Source: Cyclaneusma minus (Eukaryota; Ascomycota; Leotiomycetes; Marthamycetales; Marthamycetaceae). From it: DNA of 64,000 nucleotides. The DNA lies in contig JAKZHN010000037.1 in the NCBI GenBank assembly GCA_037179335.1, positions 124,001 through 188,000 of the forward strand, read 5' to 3'. This document shows, piece after piece, positions 33,301 to 44,062 of this stretch (within the stretch, counting starts at the first letter, position 1; each line of letters opens with the position of its first letter). The translations under genes and the position numbers were made by a program. The notes under the pieces are model-generated. The model was not told the DNA's origin. It was given only the letters and a program-made list of their open reading frames with translations, and ran no database searches.

Positions 33301-34713
33301 CGGATGAGTTGTCGAGTAGTGAAGGGTCAGACTCAACGGGACTGCTAGAGTGATTGATCAGCGAGTATTTCATGAGGTTTGGACACATCACCTGTTCAGT
33401 CCTGTCGGTATTCCATGCTGGAGCGCTTGGCTGGGACTTGAGCTTCCACAATAGCAAACTATTTCGACCACTTCCCTGAAGATCGCACCCTCGACGCCAC
33501 GCACAACATGGCTTCATCGGTGTCACGCATTCGTCTTCCTCGCCGTCGTCTCCATTCTCGCCATCTTCGTCCTTGATATCTGCATCCTCGATGGCTGTGT
33601 CGTCGGGGCACTGTCTTGCGTGGATTTGGACATTGCGGGACGTTGCGGGATTGGATCTTGTCGGTGGTCGTCTATTTGAATGTTGGAATTGGCAGGGGCT
33701 GGACGACGGCATCGGAATGGAATGAAAGATTCGGTGAAGGCACTGGCTAACTAGATAATGGTGTCGGCATTGGTCTAGCCATAGGTGAGAGTTGCGGTTT
33801 AGAATCTGCGAATGGCTCAAGTTCTGATCTGGCGATTGTCGTTGTTTTTGTATTGAGCGACCTAATGTCGTGGTGGGGCAGCCTTCCCATTTCTTGGCAC
33901 GACGTGGTGCGGGTGGCCCGTGCGTGGACGAAGCTTTTTTTGACCTCACCGGTCAATGTTGAAGCCCTTTTCCCTACCATGCCTTCAAGATTTCAGCAAC
34001 ACTATCATACCTTTGCATGTCACAGCCATGTCATCTCCAATCAATTATTCTACATAAACGCCAGACTTGAATCACAACTGATGCAAGCATTGTAGTGTAT
34101 TTTGAAGCTCTGGCGGGCACTACAAACGCAAACCGAAAACCAAATCACTGTGCATCACGAAAATACATGCTCGGTTGCTGCCGTGCCAGTTGAAAAATGT
34201 GGGAAGGAAATTAATAAACTACACATGCTCAATGTGAGCGGGAGAAATTCTACCGAAGCCGAGGAGACTTGGTTTGCTCAGCGCCACTTTCAAGCAAGCT
34301 GGCAGGCTTTCGAAAAGGGCTGTTCGGTAGACGTGACTCCCTCAGACGCGTTTCGCAGTCTGTCCGCTTCCAAAACATCCCACCTAGCCCATAAGCTCAC
34401 GTATCTCTTCCCATTTCTCCTTCCATGATTTTGAACCTCAAGGGATTGGCGATGTATGAGGTCGAGATTAAGGACGAGGTCGGGAAGAATGGATCTGGTT
34501 ACCGTTATCGCAGGGGGACGAGGATAGGGCCAAGGTGTAGACAAGTAGAGAATCAAAGGAGAACGCTGGAATTTGCGGGCTTTTCAAACTTCGATGAGAG
34601 CTAATGAAGGAGGCCGAGTGACTTGAATTGGAGGCCGCACTGACAGGTGGACTTCCAATACCACATCTCAGGTCGAATATGAGCTCTGCCAACCCTGGAT
34701 AGACACTGGCCCC
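30331..34713. other. 4.4-kb spacer, no confident gene
   Basis: Several frames look partly coding but none could be assembled. Plus frame 31640-31936 has a membrane-like segment (LRIWITLLGILPSVLLGILLV) and may be part of a spliced or decayed gene reaching about 32055. Minus frames at 32192-33130 include a hydrophobic stretch (FVVIMVILLHI). A minus frame at 33230-33949 (239 codons) has an acidic block but no domain. No P-family motifs were found, which makes this the largest gap in the array. Confidence 0.3.
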
Positions 34714-35779
34714 TCAGCTGCGTCCCACTTTAACTTTTCGTCGTCCTTTGTAGTAGCTCATCGTCTTCCAGCCATCGTCGACATTGGCGTCTTTGGGCTC
34801 GCCGTCCTCGGGCTCGCCATCCTCGGACTCGCCATCCTTGGACTCGCCGTCCTCGTGCTTGGCTGCCTTGAGTTCGGCTGCCTTGCGCTTGGCTGCCTTG
34901 AGTTCGGCTGCCTTGCGCTCGGCGTCTTGAGTATCATTGATACTTTGCCAATTGGGGATGCTCTGGCTGATGTTGACGATTTGAGCAGAGCCCTCGCCGG
35001 CAATTGATCCGAAAAGATGCCCCATACTGTCTCCAACCCAGTCTTCCCCGATGACGTCGTCCTTGGTGGATTCAAGAACCCCAAAGGGATTCTTTGTGAC
35101 GAGGCCGATATCAGCTGTTCCGCGGACTGGCCCAAACAGATCCTTCCCCTTCTTATCCACCAGGCGGCCATCTGCCGACAGGTGGCACTCCTCGCCGAAT
35201 CCTCCATTTCCTCCCTTGGCCTTCGCAACACGCTCCAACTCTGCATTCAGCAAGTCTAGGCTGTGTTCCGCCACAAAGAGGTCGCCAGATGGGAGAAACC
35301 ATCTCTTGAAGACTTTCCAGGGTAGATGATACACTTCCAGAGTTACATAGGAGTACTTCTTCATGTCGTACGCTATCGTAAAGAAGATGATTCGGGAGCG
35401 GTCCTTGTTCTCGTCGTGCTCGAAAGTGTGGCAGTTGAAAACCTCAAGGTACTTCAAGATTTCTTCGGGCCTTTTGTCCTTGAGAATGTCTGTATTACCC
35501 TTCGATGTGGCCTAGATTCGTGTCAGAGCTGTCAAAGCATATTTGCGCAATCGGGGAATGGGGGGTACGAACAACAACAAAGTCGACTTGTCCGTCGGCG
35601 GTGGGAGCGGTGAGGACAATTATGGGATGGCCGTAGGCCTCAGAGGGGCAGTAAGGCAGGACTTAGAGCGTGGACGCCATTGCGAGGACTTGCGCTTCGG
35701 CTTCTCTTGGCAGGAAGCAGACGCGGCGGATCTCGGGCGCGCCATCCAGGTTTACCATGAATTTTGGCCTCAAAGGCAT
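34714..35779 (-). pseudogene. P-family paralogue P6 (single in-frame stop in exon 1)
   Basis: Exon 1 is 35779-35573 and exon 2 is 35511-34714 (donor GTTCGT). The only damage is TAA at codon 39 (35663-35665), just before the PYCPSEAYGHPIIVL block. Exon 2 is open: ATSKGN, KYLEVFN, SRIIFFT, MKKYSYVTLEVYHLPWKVFKRW, KNPFGVLEST, a double AELKAAKRK repeat, five EDGES/PEDGE-type repeats and the terminal motif DDGWKTMSYYKGRRK. A conserved TATATTTAAA lies about 300 bp upstream. If the stop were read through or a downstream start used, the 266-residue exon 2 would be made; otherwise it is a pseudogene. Confidence 0.75.
34790..34935 (-). repeat. Coding minisatellites in the P6 tail
   Basis: Two adjacent in-frame repeat tracts encode Glu/Asp-Gly units and Ala/Lys units. 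Periods of 15-18 and 27 bp keep the reading frame. Confidence 0.7.
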
Positions 35780-36080
35780 TTTGACGGTTGCGATGAGTGT
35801 CTGTGGAGGAGAGCCAAGGCAAGCAGACGATGGACGGTCGCAATGCGCGCTGCTGATGTTCGGTTGACCGAGAGGGAGTTTCTGAGCGATCTGTGAAGAC
35901 GCTGTCGCAGTCGAGTATGTGGAAGACGAGTAGGTAAGTGTCGCGCGCAAGTATCAGTGCGCTATTGCGGGCGGTTGAATTCTTCAAGCAATCGCGGGGA
36001 TAGATCCAGTTCGTTGTCTACTCGCTGGGACTCGTGTGGTGGAAGAAGGAAAGAAAGTCTCGCGAAGCGCTTGCAGAGAT

Positions 36081-36090
36081 TATATTTAAA
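36081..36090 (-). promoter_or_regulatory. Conserved TATA element upstream of P6
   Basis: On the minus strand TTTAAATATAATC lies about 300 bp before the P6 ATG. It has a flank similar to those of P8 and P9 (CAACCGC...GCTGG...ATAATCT, then GCAAGCGC or GAGCGCGC). Confidence 0.5.
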
Positions 36091-36538
36091 GCTGGCGAGT
36101 CTGCGAAGCGGTTGCTTAGCCGACCGCTTTGAACGTAAGTGATATACCGTTAGCGGGCAAAATACATTTTCTGAATTTCCAGTTTTTCCCCAAGTTTCCA
36201 GGCAAGAGTTTGAGGAACTCAAAACTGCTACTGAATTGTGTTCTCTCCCGAGGCAGAGTGCAGCCTCCGCAAATCCCGTGCTTTCTTACTCGCCAAAAAC
36301 CCTAGTACCTTAAAATATAAACAGAAGCTCCTGCAGCAGGCTTGGAAAGTCTGCTATGTACGGCCGGAGCGAATTCATTACACAATTATCGCGCATTATA
36401 TAAACATAAATCAGACACCGGCAGCTCAACCTGATTCTGCCAGCATCTCAACTGCTGCAGGTTTGACGATGGGACGACAGCAACTTCGTATCTCTCGAGT
36501 GGCTATTGGCTCGGGCTGCTCAAATGCTGACCTCCATC

Positions 36539-37150
36539 TCACGCTCTCCAGGCGTTCCTGACTCCTTTTCGGCCCTTCGAGTAACTAACGACCTTCCATT
36601 TGCCACCCTCCTCGTCGGTTTGCGTGGCCGAGAGGGGGTTGTCGATCGAGTCCCGGGGATGCGGTCGCCTTGGAGCAATTGGGAGACGAGTACGAGCCGT
36701 CGCGCAGATAGCTATGTGCTGATGTTCGCGTCGAGTTGTCAAGTCGTCGCGAGAGTAAATCGTGTTTGTTATTAACGTGCTGAGAACGTAATCTTCTTAT
36801 GGAAGAGAGTCTTGAGGGTGGTTCTGTCTTCAAATGGACAAGCTTCCGCAGGTCCCGGATAATTAGTCGAACATTGGCGGCTTTGCTTGGCTCTGGCGGA
36901 TTGTCGCTCTAGACGGTGGACATGAAAAGCGGGCAAAAATACACTTCAAAGTAACGTCCCTCGGCACCGTCATGTAAACTAAGCTTCGTAGAATGCAATG
37001 GGCTCTTGGGGACGGCGTTGTCCTGTGACTTGAGGACTTTGCGGCGGTCCAAACATAGAACGATTCTGAGAAGATTGAAGAAGACACAGACGCATGCGCG
37101 AGATGGGGATTTAAGATTTCGGTAGGCCGGGGTGAACTCCATCGGGAGAA
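36539..37150 (-). pseudogene. P-family relic P7
   Basis: The tail motif KWKVVSYSKGRKGVRNAWRA ends at 36539 and is a close match to P8 and P9. Upstream in a different frame, DGAEGRYFEVYF near 36940 resembles the (K/R)YLEVFN block. The sequence between is scrambled and exon 1 was not found. Confidence 0.5.
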
Positions 37151-37934
37151 TCACCCTGATGTAAAGAAGATCGCGTCCTCAAAGGCACTCTTGAGCACAC
37201 GAGACGTCCCAAAAAATAAATCATGCAACCAAAGAAAGCTACAATTCATGGATCACTATCTTCTACGAAAGTATTCCCCAATCCCGCTGGCCAGACTATC
37301 CCTCTAAAGTAGCCCGTCACCTCCGACTCGTTTTCCCTGTGAATACCACGTGAGTTCGAAGGAAGCCGTCAAACTTGTGCGAATGATCTCCCGCAAGCCC
37401 TCGATGAGACCTTGTGCTAAAGAGCAATTTCAAAAGCACTCTAGCATCTGCCGAATGACCGAAGTTTCGATTTCCTCCAGCCTCTCCTTGATTGCCCTCT
37501 GCCTTGAGCTTCGGAGGGCACGTGAGTGATTTAAACCGGGTGCCAAAGTTCCCATCATCGCCTCATGCTAGTGAGCGAGGCCTTTCGCGACTGTGATGGA
37601 TGGTCTGGAACTTGTCGGGGCTTGTGATCTTGAGAATTCGCCCAGGTTTTGAAGGACAGACTGAAGTGGCACCGAGAGCCAAAAGTATGGGCGGGTGTTG
37701 CGCTAGGGCGAGAGTGCGATTAAACGAATCGGTAAGCATGGTGAAGATGACGATGCGTGTCGGTCGGGACTTGACCATGGAGTTGAAAGACGAGAGGGGA
37801 GACGGGATGACGGAGCTGGTAGAAGTGTACTGATGTTGCGGGTACATGCGTGCGCCGGAGGTAAGATGGACAACAGCAAATCATACTCGAACGGTAGCCG
37901 GGCTCGGCTTCCTCCTGAGGCTCTGGCCAGCGCC
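37151..37934. other. Spacer, possible scrambled P-family DNA
   Basis: A minus frame at 37563-37847 contains RPTRIVIFTMLTDSF, faintly like the SRIIFFTIAYDM block of P6. This is too weak to call. Confidence 0.3.
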
Positions 37935-38906
37935 TCACCTTCTCCAGGCGTTTCTAATTCGTTTCGGTGGCTTCGAGTAGTCGACGACCTGCCAATCTCC
38001 CACCTCCTCGACGTGTTTGGCTTTCTTGGCGGCTTTTGGATCTTGTGCCACCTCGGTCTTTTGTACATTCCCATCACTCTTGATCACCTCGAGGCGTTCA
38101 GACGATCCCTTCACGGGAGGAAGGCTGTCATCAGAAAGCCCAATCTCATTCGGTTTCTCCAACACCTCAAAAGGGTTGGTCGTCGCGAAAGTTAGAGAAG
38201 TCTGAACAAGAGTGGCCATGGCAGTGTTGTTGCACTCCCCATCTGCCACCGTAGCGCCCTCATCATTCACCGAGCTTCCATCTTCTGCGATACATTTCCT
38301 CTTGTACCTCTCCGCGCCAGCCTTGTCGGCTCTCCTCAACTCAGACGCCAACAGAGTCATACTCTGTTTATTGAGGATTAGATCGCCGGAAGCTCGATAC
38401 CACCGCTTCAATACAGCCCAGGGAATGTGGTAGTATTCTAGCCGAGCATAGCTCCACTTTTTCATCCCGTACCCAGATTGGGTGAAGCGAAGGACTCGCG
38501 AAAGGTCTTTCGCGGGAGAGTCGGCAGGTTCGTGCATGTGTCGATTGTAAATGTCGAGGAATCGCCCGTGGTTCTCGGCTGCGTATGTTTCGGCGCGGTT
38601 ACGGTTGCTCAAGGAGGTGGCCTAGAGACATGTTAGACTTGATGGCACGCATTTTCAATATTCTGGAGGTCAGAAGGAATGGGGTATTATACGAACATTG
38701 ACTATGTCGATTTGCCCATCGTGGTATGGGTCCCCGAGGACGATGACCGGATGGCCGTAGGCTTCCGGACGACAGTACTAGTTGTCCTTGAGAGAAGATA
38801 AAAGCTTAATGATCTCCTCTTCAGCATTCTCCGGCAGCATGCAGATTTGGCCGACTCTTGATTGACCGTCTAGTTCCACCGTAAATAGCGGTTTCTTGAT
38901 AGGCAT
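37935..38906 (-). pseudogene. P-family paralogue P8 (stop in exon 1, MITE in 5' leader)
   Basis: Exon 1 is 38906-38697, a 75-bp intron (GTTCGT...CTCTAG) follows, and exon 2 is 38621-37935. TAG at codon 43 (38778-38780) interrupts DN.YCRPEAYGHPVIVL; all other codons are open. Exon 2 reads ATSLSNRNR, HGRFLDIYNRH, LSRVLRF, MKKWSYARLEYYHIPWAVLKRW, TTNPFEVLE and ends GDWQVVDYSKPPKRIRNAW, the clearest form of the tail motif. A MITE (38916-39633) sits one target duplication and one base upstream of the ATG, separating the gene from its conserved TATA at about 39905. Confidence 0.8.
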
Positions 38907-38915
38907 ACTGTCGGT

Positions 38916-39633
38916 CAGTGTTTCCAATAGTCCGTCGACCGAATTTTTTTTTTGGACCGTACTAATACGGTTTGCCTTTTTAGAAAATATTCCAGATTAA
39001 AAAAATATAGTTTAAGCTTTAAATTTTCGATTTTAAATTGTGGTAAAATAGTAAAACCGTGGTTTAAATTATTTAGCTATTTTTTGCCAAGGCTTGGCGG
39101 GCACAAACTATTATACAAAGCTATTTAATTAATAATAATTCCAATTTTAAATATTTTTTAATATAATTAGCGTAATATTATTTATAATTGCTTTAGCTAC
39201 AAATGCATGTATTTTTTTACATTAATATTTAAATTACAAGCTTTTTTTATTTTCAATTTTGAAAACCTCAAATTTTAATAAAAATAATACAAATTAATTA
39301 CTGAAAATTGAACTCCAATTATTTAAAGCTTAGAAAATTTGTATTAATTTTAATTTTTAAAATATTCTGTTTTTTTTACTAATTTCAAGTAATTAAAATT
39401 TATTTTAATTTTTTAAAATTGGTTTAAAATTTAAAATTTACTATTAAATTGTAAAACTGGCAAAATTTGTTTTTTTGTTATTTTTAGTATAGCAAATTAT
39501 AGCGACTATAATAGAGCTTTTAAAACCGTGATTTAAACCAAATAAATTTGGTTTATAGCTTTTATAAATGGTTTCAGACCGTACCGATACGGTTTAGGGC
39601 CCAAACCGCGGTCTTAGACTATCGGAAACACTA
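38916..39633. mobile_element. MITE copy A (CAGTGTTTCC family, 718 bp)
   Basis: Ends are CAGTGTTTCCAATAGTC and the inverse of CAGTGTTTCCGATAGTC (last base changed). Flanking 8-mers CTGTCGGT (38908-38915) and TTGTCGGT (39634-39641) differ by one transition. The interior is strongly AT-rich with no coding capacity, and each end has a subterminal ACCGTACTGATACGGT-like palindrome. The 8-bp duplication points to the hAT superfamily; any autonomous partner is outside the window. Confidence 0.85.
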
Positions 39634-41136
39634 TTGTCGGTGCGGTGTTGTGCGGCCGCTGAGATATGTGCGCGCAGGTATTGACGTTGGTGGCAATTGA
39701 GCTGTCGGGTGCTCGAGTCTTCAGGTCGTCAAGTTGTGGAGTCGTCGTGTAGTGGAGCAATCGACCGATGGACGGTTGAGAAGCTAAGTCTTGGCAAGGA
39801 GTTGTCAACGTGAAGTAGCTGAATGCTATGCGCCCAAGTGGGTAAGTTGTGGAGCGACCTCGAGTGAGAGCGAAAGGGAGTTGTCGAAAAGCGCGCTCAA
39901 AGATTATATTTAGAAACCAGCAAGGCTACCGGGCGGTTGCCTAACTGGTCGCCTAGGAGTTCCAAGCGATAAGTAGTAACCGTTGGGCTACGTTTTGAAA
40001 ATAAATTTTCAAAAGCTAGCACCAACTTTAACGAGTTGGGCCCACCAAAAGGTAAACACTACCAAAAAGTAAATCGCCCCATTCGGCTAGACCCAGAGCG
40101 CTTAATCCAAATTAATTGGTTCCGCCTTTTCCGCTTAACCGAATTGGAAATTACGCTAAGCCGAATTAGAAGATTTACGTTTTGCTAGGGTTTACGTTTT
40201 GGTGGGCGCTCCTCGTTAGAGTAGCGCTTGCTAGAATTTTTTTCGAAAAAATTCGTGGCGCTACGGTTAGCCGAGAAGCGCGTTAAAGTAGGAACTTTAC
40301 AAGGAGATATTTGCTAGAGCGTTACCATTGAGATCGTAGCGGTGTGACGAAAGAACAATCCAAAAGAGGACGAGTGTATTTTCGAATATTTGTAGCCAAG
40401 CCGTGTATGTCTACAAAAGAGTGGAGATCTATTGGATAGCTCACGAGGACCATATTTGAAAGCCTGTGGCACGAGAAGGCTACAAAGCGGTAAATCGGCG
40501 AGTAAGAAAGACTCCTATTGAAATTATCATATATTACAAGCATGCAGGATATCACGAGTAAAAGTCAAGACAATATAACTGAAAAAGCGTGAAACTTGGA
40601 TAATGAACTATGTAAACAGAGGGCCGATCAGAGCGAGCGAAGCTCCCTGAGACCAAGATATTCATGAGCCCAAAGCCTTCGAAGTCAAACAAAGCTCCAC
40701 TTCGCACCCCGTGTCTTCCAAAAAGGGCATTCGAACTGGTTCGAGTGAAACTCTTCCTACCGAATTACCCTAGTATCTCGTATCTTCGGCTTAGAACATT
40801 GAAAATGCCAACGCAGCTAGTTCAGCTCGAGCTAAAGCACGCCAAACTTATGACAAAATTCCCTGCGAGCTTCAAATATCAGTGTTTGTCGACGAAGCAT
40901 CGAGAATATTGGCAGCTGGAATACGTTTTGGCCGATTGGCGCCAAGAACTCCCTCCTCTTTCGCATACTGACACCTAGAACCCAGAGTGCCGGTGAAAAC
41001 TCCAAAGTGAGCACTCTTGTCCCAGCAACTATCTGGAGGTCGATGTATCAAGCTGCTAGGCTGGGGTCGTAAACCGTAGACATGGTGAGTTCTTGTATTC
41101 TTTATGCTTCAATTATGTGTCGAGGGAGAGAAGGGG
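39634..41136. other. Displaced P8 promoter and spacer
   Basis: 39634-39960 matches the region just upstream of P9 (TTGTCGG.GCG, GTGCGCGCAGGT), so it is the original P8 5' region. The rest has no supported gene. A 104-codon plus frame at 40664-40978 has no recognisable domain. Confidence 0.4.
39903..39912 (-). promoter_or_regulatory. Conserved TATA element of P8
   Basis: CTAAATATAATCT on the minus strand matches the P6 element. Subtracting the MITE plus duplication, it is about 280 bp from the P8 ATG, close to the P6 spacing. Confidence 0.5.
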
Positions 41137-41144
41137 ATCGTGAG

Positions 41145-41789
41145 CAGTGTTTCCGATAGTCCGTCGACCGAATTGTTTTTGGACCGTACTGATACGGTTT
41201 GCCCTTTTAAAAAATAATCCAAATTAAAAAAAATATAGTTTAAGCTTTAAATTTTTGGTTTTAAATTATAATAAAACGATAAAACCGTAATTTGGATTAT
41301 TTAGCTATTTTTTACCAAGGCTTAGCAAATATAAATAATTATATATAATTATTTAATTAATAATAACTTTAATTTAATATATTTAAATAAAAGCTTAATA
41401 AAATTTTATTTAAAATATTTTTATTTATAAACGCATATAGTTTTTAATAATAATAGCTAAATTATAAAAATTTTTAATTTTTAATTTTAAAAATATTAAT
41501 TTCTTAAAAATTTAAAAATTTAAAATATTTATATAAATAAAATTATTTATTAAACTAAGCCTATTTTTAATTTAATGAAATAAAACTTAAATTTTTGTTA
41601 TTAAATTATAAAATTGGCAAAAATAATTTATTGCTATTTTTAGCATATTAAATTATAGCAATTATAATAGAGTTTTTTAAACCGTAATTTAAACTAAATA
41701 AATTTGGTTTATTACTTTTTAAAATCATTTAAAACTGTACTAATACGGTTTAGGGCTTAAACCGCGGTCTCAGACTATAGGAAACACTG
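41145..41789. mobile_element. MITE copy B (645 bp)
   Basis: Ends CAGTGTTTCCGATAGTC and inverse. Flanks ATCGTGAG (41137-41144) and ATGGTGAG (41790-41797) form an 8-bp duplication with one mismatch. It is shorter and even more AT-rich than copy A, consistent with ongoing decay. Confidence 0.85.
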
Positions 41790-41797
41790 ATGGTGAG

Positions 41798-42302
41798 CCA
41801 GACGTGGAGAGAGGCAAAAGGGCGAGGTTCGCGAGTGCTTGAGGGGGTAGGGTACGACGAAGCTCAATTTAACATATACTACTTGACGGTTTGATGTCGC
41901 GAATGGGGAGAAGGATGGTAGTGAACGAAGAGTATAGCTGGCGGGCGAAGGATAGCCATGGGTGAGGAGAGCGACGAAGTTGGCGATGCTCTTGTAAAAC
42001 CATTCGGGGACGATGAATTTGTGGCTTCGGTACTCGGGGTATTTGCCAGTGTCGCGATCAGGGTCCTAAAGAATGGTATCGAAGTACTGAGAGTGGACTC
42101 GAGCAAAAGTCTTTTGGACAACGAGGCGATGGTGCGATACGTTATTGAAATGAGCCACTAGAATCGAGCAGATGTCCCATCTCGGAGGTCAAACCAAAGG
42201 TCGAATGCCTGGCCTTCGTGAACCTGATGATTAGAGAATAGCATTGACTCCCTCACCCACGAACTGTGCGTGCCGGCTCCAGCTCAAACGATGCTCGGCA
42301 TC
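41798..42302. other. Spacer with a possible exon relic
   Basis: On the minus strand, after a CTAG acceptor at 42158, a 90-codon reading with one TAG (HSQYFDTI.DPDRDTGKYPEY, then a HKFIVPEWFYKSI segment) has a layout faintly like P-family exon 2. Not called. Confidence 0.3.
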
Positions 42303-43768
42303 TCACCTCCAAGCATTTCGGATTCGCTCGCGAGGCTTTGAACAATCAACAACCTTCCAGTCACCGCCACCCTCGCCGATCGGAGCATCTTGGGCGGTCT
42401 TGACGTCCGTGGTCTTGACGTCCTTGGCGGGCTTGACGTCCTTGGTCCCAGTGATTGTCCCTTCCAATGCGGTTCAGGTACAAGCTGCGCAATTGAGGCG
42501 CATTCTCGCGGAACAAAAGATTTGCCACCTTAACGTGTAGGGCATGCAGGTCTCCTCTCACGGAAATATGCTGGATGTTGCAAAGAATCGTTGGGATAGA
42601 AGTTTCCTCGAAGCTGCGCGACGTGCCAAGGATACACCGACCCGTAAACTCGACGTCTTTGGCGGGCTCGACGTCATTGGTGGGCTTGACGTTCTTGACA
42701 AGCTCAACGTGGCCATGAATTTGGGGGGTCTGTATACTCTCATCGCCCCTGTGATCACCTTCGAGACCTTCTTGGCGGCAAGCAGGCTGCCATCTGGAAG
42801 ACCGCTCTCCCATTCTCCAAGGAGTTGAAATCGGTTTCCTGTTGAGCCTTTTGCCGGGTGGCGCCATTTTGGTGTAGTAGACAGGAGGGTGAAGGAGGGC
42901 TGGAGGGGGGTTGGCAAGCTTGCACAAACGTGAGTCCGGATTGCAGCTACCGTTTGTGCGTTGGGGATGGACTCACCAGAAGCTCGATTTCTGCTTCAAC
43001 TGCGCACTGATGGCAGGCCGAAGACGTAGCTCTAAGTGGTTGACCTTGAGAGCTTCAAGAGTTGGGAGCGGAGCGGAGCTTCAAACCAGTGGCTGGAATG
43101 CCGGTAGCACCACCCCGATTTCGTACCTGACCCTCCATGGCAGAACCTTCGTTGTCCACAACATTGCTATCCTCCGCGACAGGACACTTGTAACGCTCCG
43201 CTTCGGCTGGATCCTTCTTTTTGAGCTCCGTCATTAACAAAATGATGCTTTCATCATCGAGAACCAAGTCACCGCTTCGCAGATACCATCTTTTGAGCAC
43301 GCTCCACGGGATATGGTAGTATTCCAACCTAGCGTAACTCCACTTCTTCATACCGTACTTGCGCTTGGTAAAGCGCAAGACACGGGAAAGGTCGGGTGTA
43401 TCGGTGTCATCGTGGGTATGTCTGTTGTACACGTCAAGGTATCGGTCATATTCTTTGGCGGGGTGGGTGTCGTATCTGCGACGGTTTGAGAAGGATGTAG
43501 CCTGGACATAGGGTCAGATTTTCGCGCATAATATCAAAAAGGGGTAGGGATAGGGTCTACCAACGTTGACGATATCGATTTGTCCGTCAGGGTACGGCTT
43601 GCTGACAACAATCACGGGGTGCCCGAAGGCCTCGGGAGGGCAGTAGTACGTGTCTCGAATGGACGACTTGAGGATTTCGGCTTCTGTATCTTCTAAGAGA
43701 AGCCATACCTGCCCAACTTTCGGCTCCCCTTCCAAATCCATCGTGAATTCTGGTGCCTGGATAGCCAT
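42303..43768 (-). pseudogene. P-family paralogue P9 (core intact, tail detached)
   Basis: Exon 1 (43768-43565) and exon 2 (43501-43055) give an open 216-codon frame: PKVGQVWLLLED, YYCPPEAFGHPVIVV, DGQIDIVN, ATSFSNRRR, DRYLDVYNRHT, LSRVLRFT, MKKWSYARLEYYHIPWSVLKRW, stopping after LRSAPNS. The usual tail is separate: at 42303-42365 the minus strand reads GGGDWKVVDCSKPRERIRNAW and stop, matching P8. Between them are two blocks of a KDVEPA/KDVKPA minisatellite (about 42395-42450 and 42630-42720) split by unrelated sequence. The core may be expressed as a truncated protein; the donor is GTTGGT. Confidence 0.65.
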
Positions 43769-44003
43769 ATTGTCGGCGCGAGACATGTGCGTGACCGCTG
43801 TGAGGTATACGCGCAGGTGCTGGGGCAAGGAGCGACGCAGATGGCAGTCCAGCAATCGGGGTTGTAAGGAGATGGTCTGATGGAAAAGCCAAGGATGTAT
43901 CCGCGTCAGAGGTAACCGATAAGCTGAGATCTGGAAACACGGTAGGGTTGTAGAGCGACCTCGAGTGGACGAAGGAGAGAAGGTGTCGTGGAGCGCGTGC
44001 AAA

Positions 44004-44013
44004 GAATATATCC
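44004..44013 (-). promoter_or_regulatory. TATA element upstream of P9
   Basis: GGATATATTC on the minus strand, followed by TTTGCACGCGC, about 240 bp before the P9 ATG and equivalent to the P6 and P8 elements. Confidence 0.45.
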
Positions 44014-44062
44014 AGGACCTGGGGTTCGAAAAGGAAGTACGATGCTGGGAATTTATCAATAT

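Noticed and set aside
33230..33949. 239-codon minus frame as a gene
   Set aside because: No domain, mixed composition, and an overlapping frame of equal quality starts at 33980; left as unsupported.
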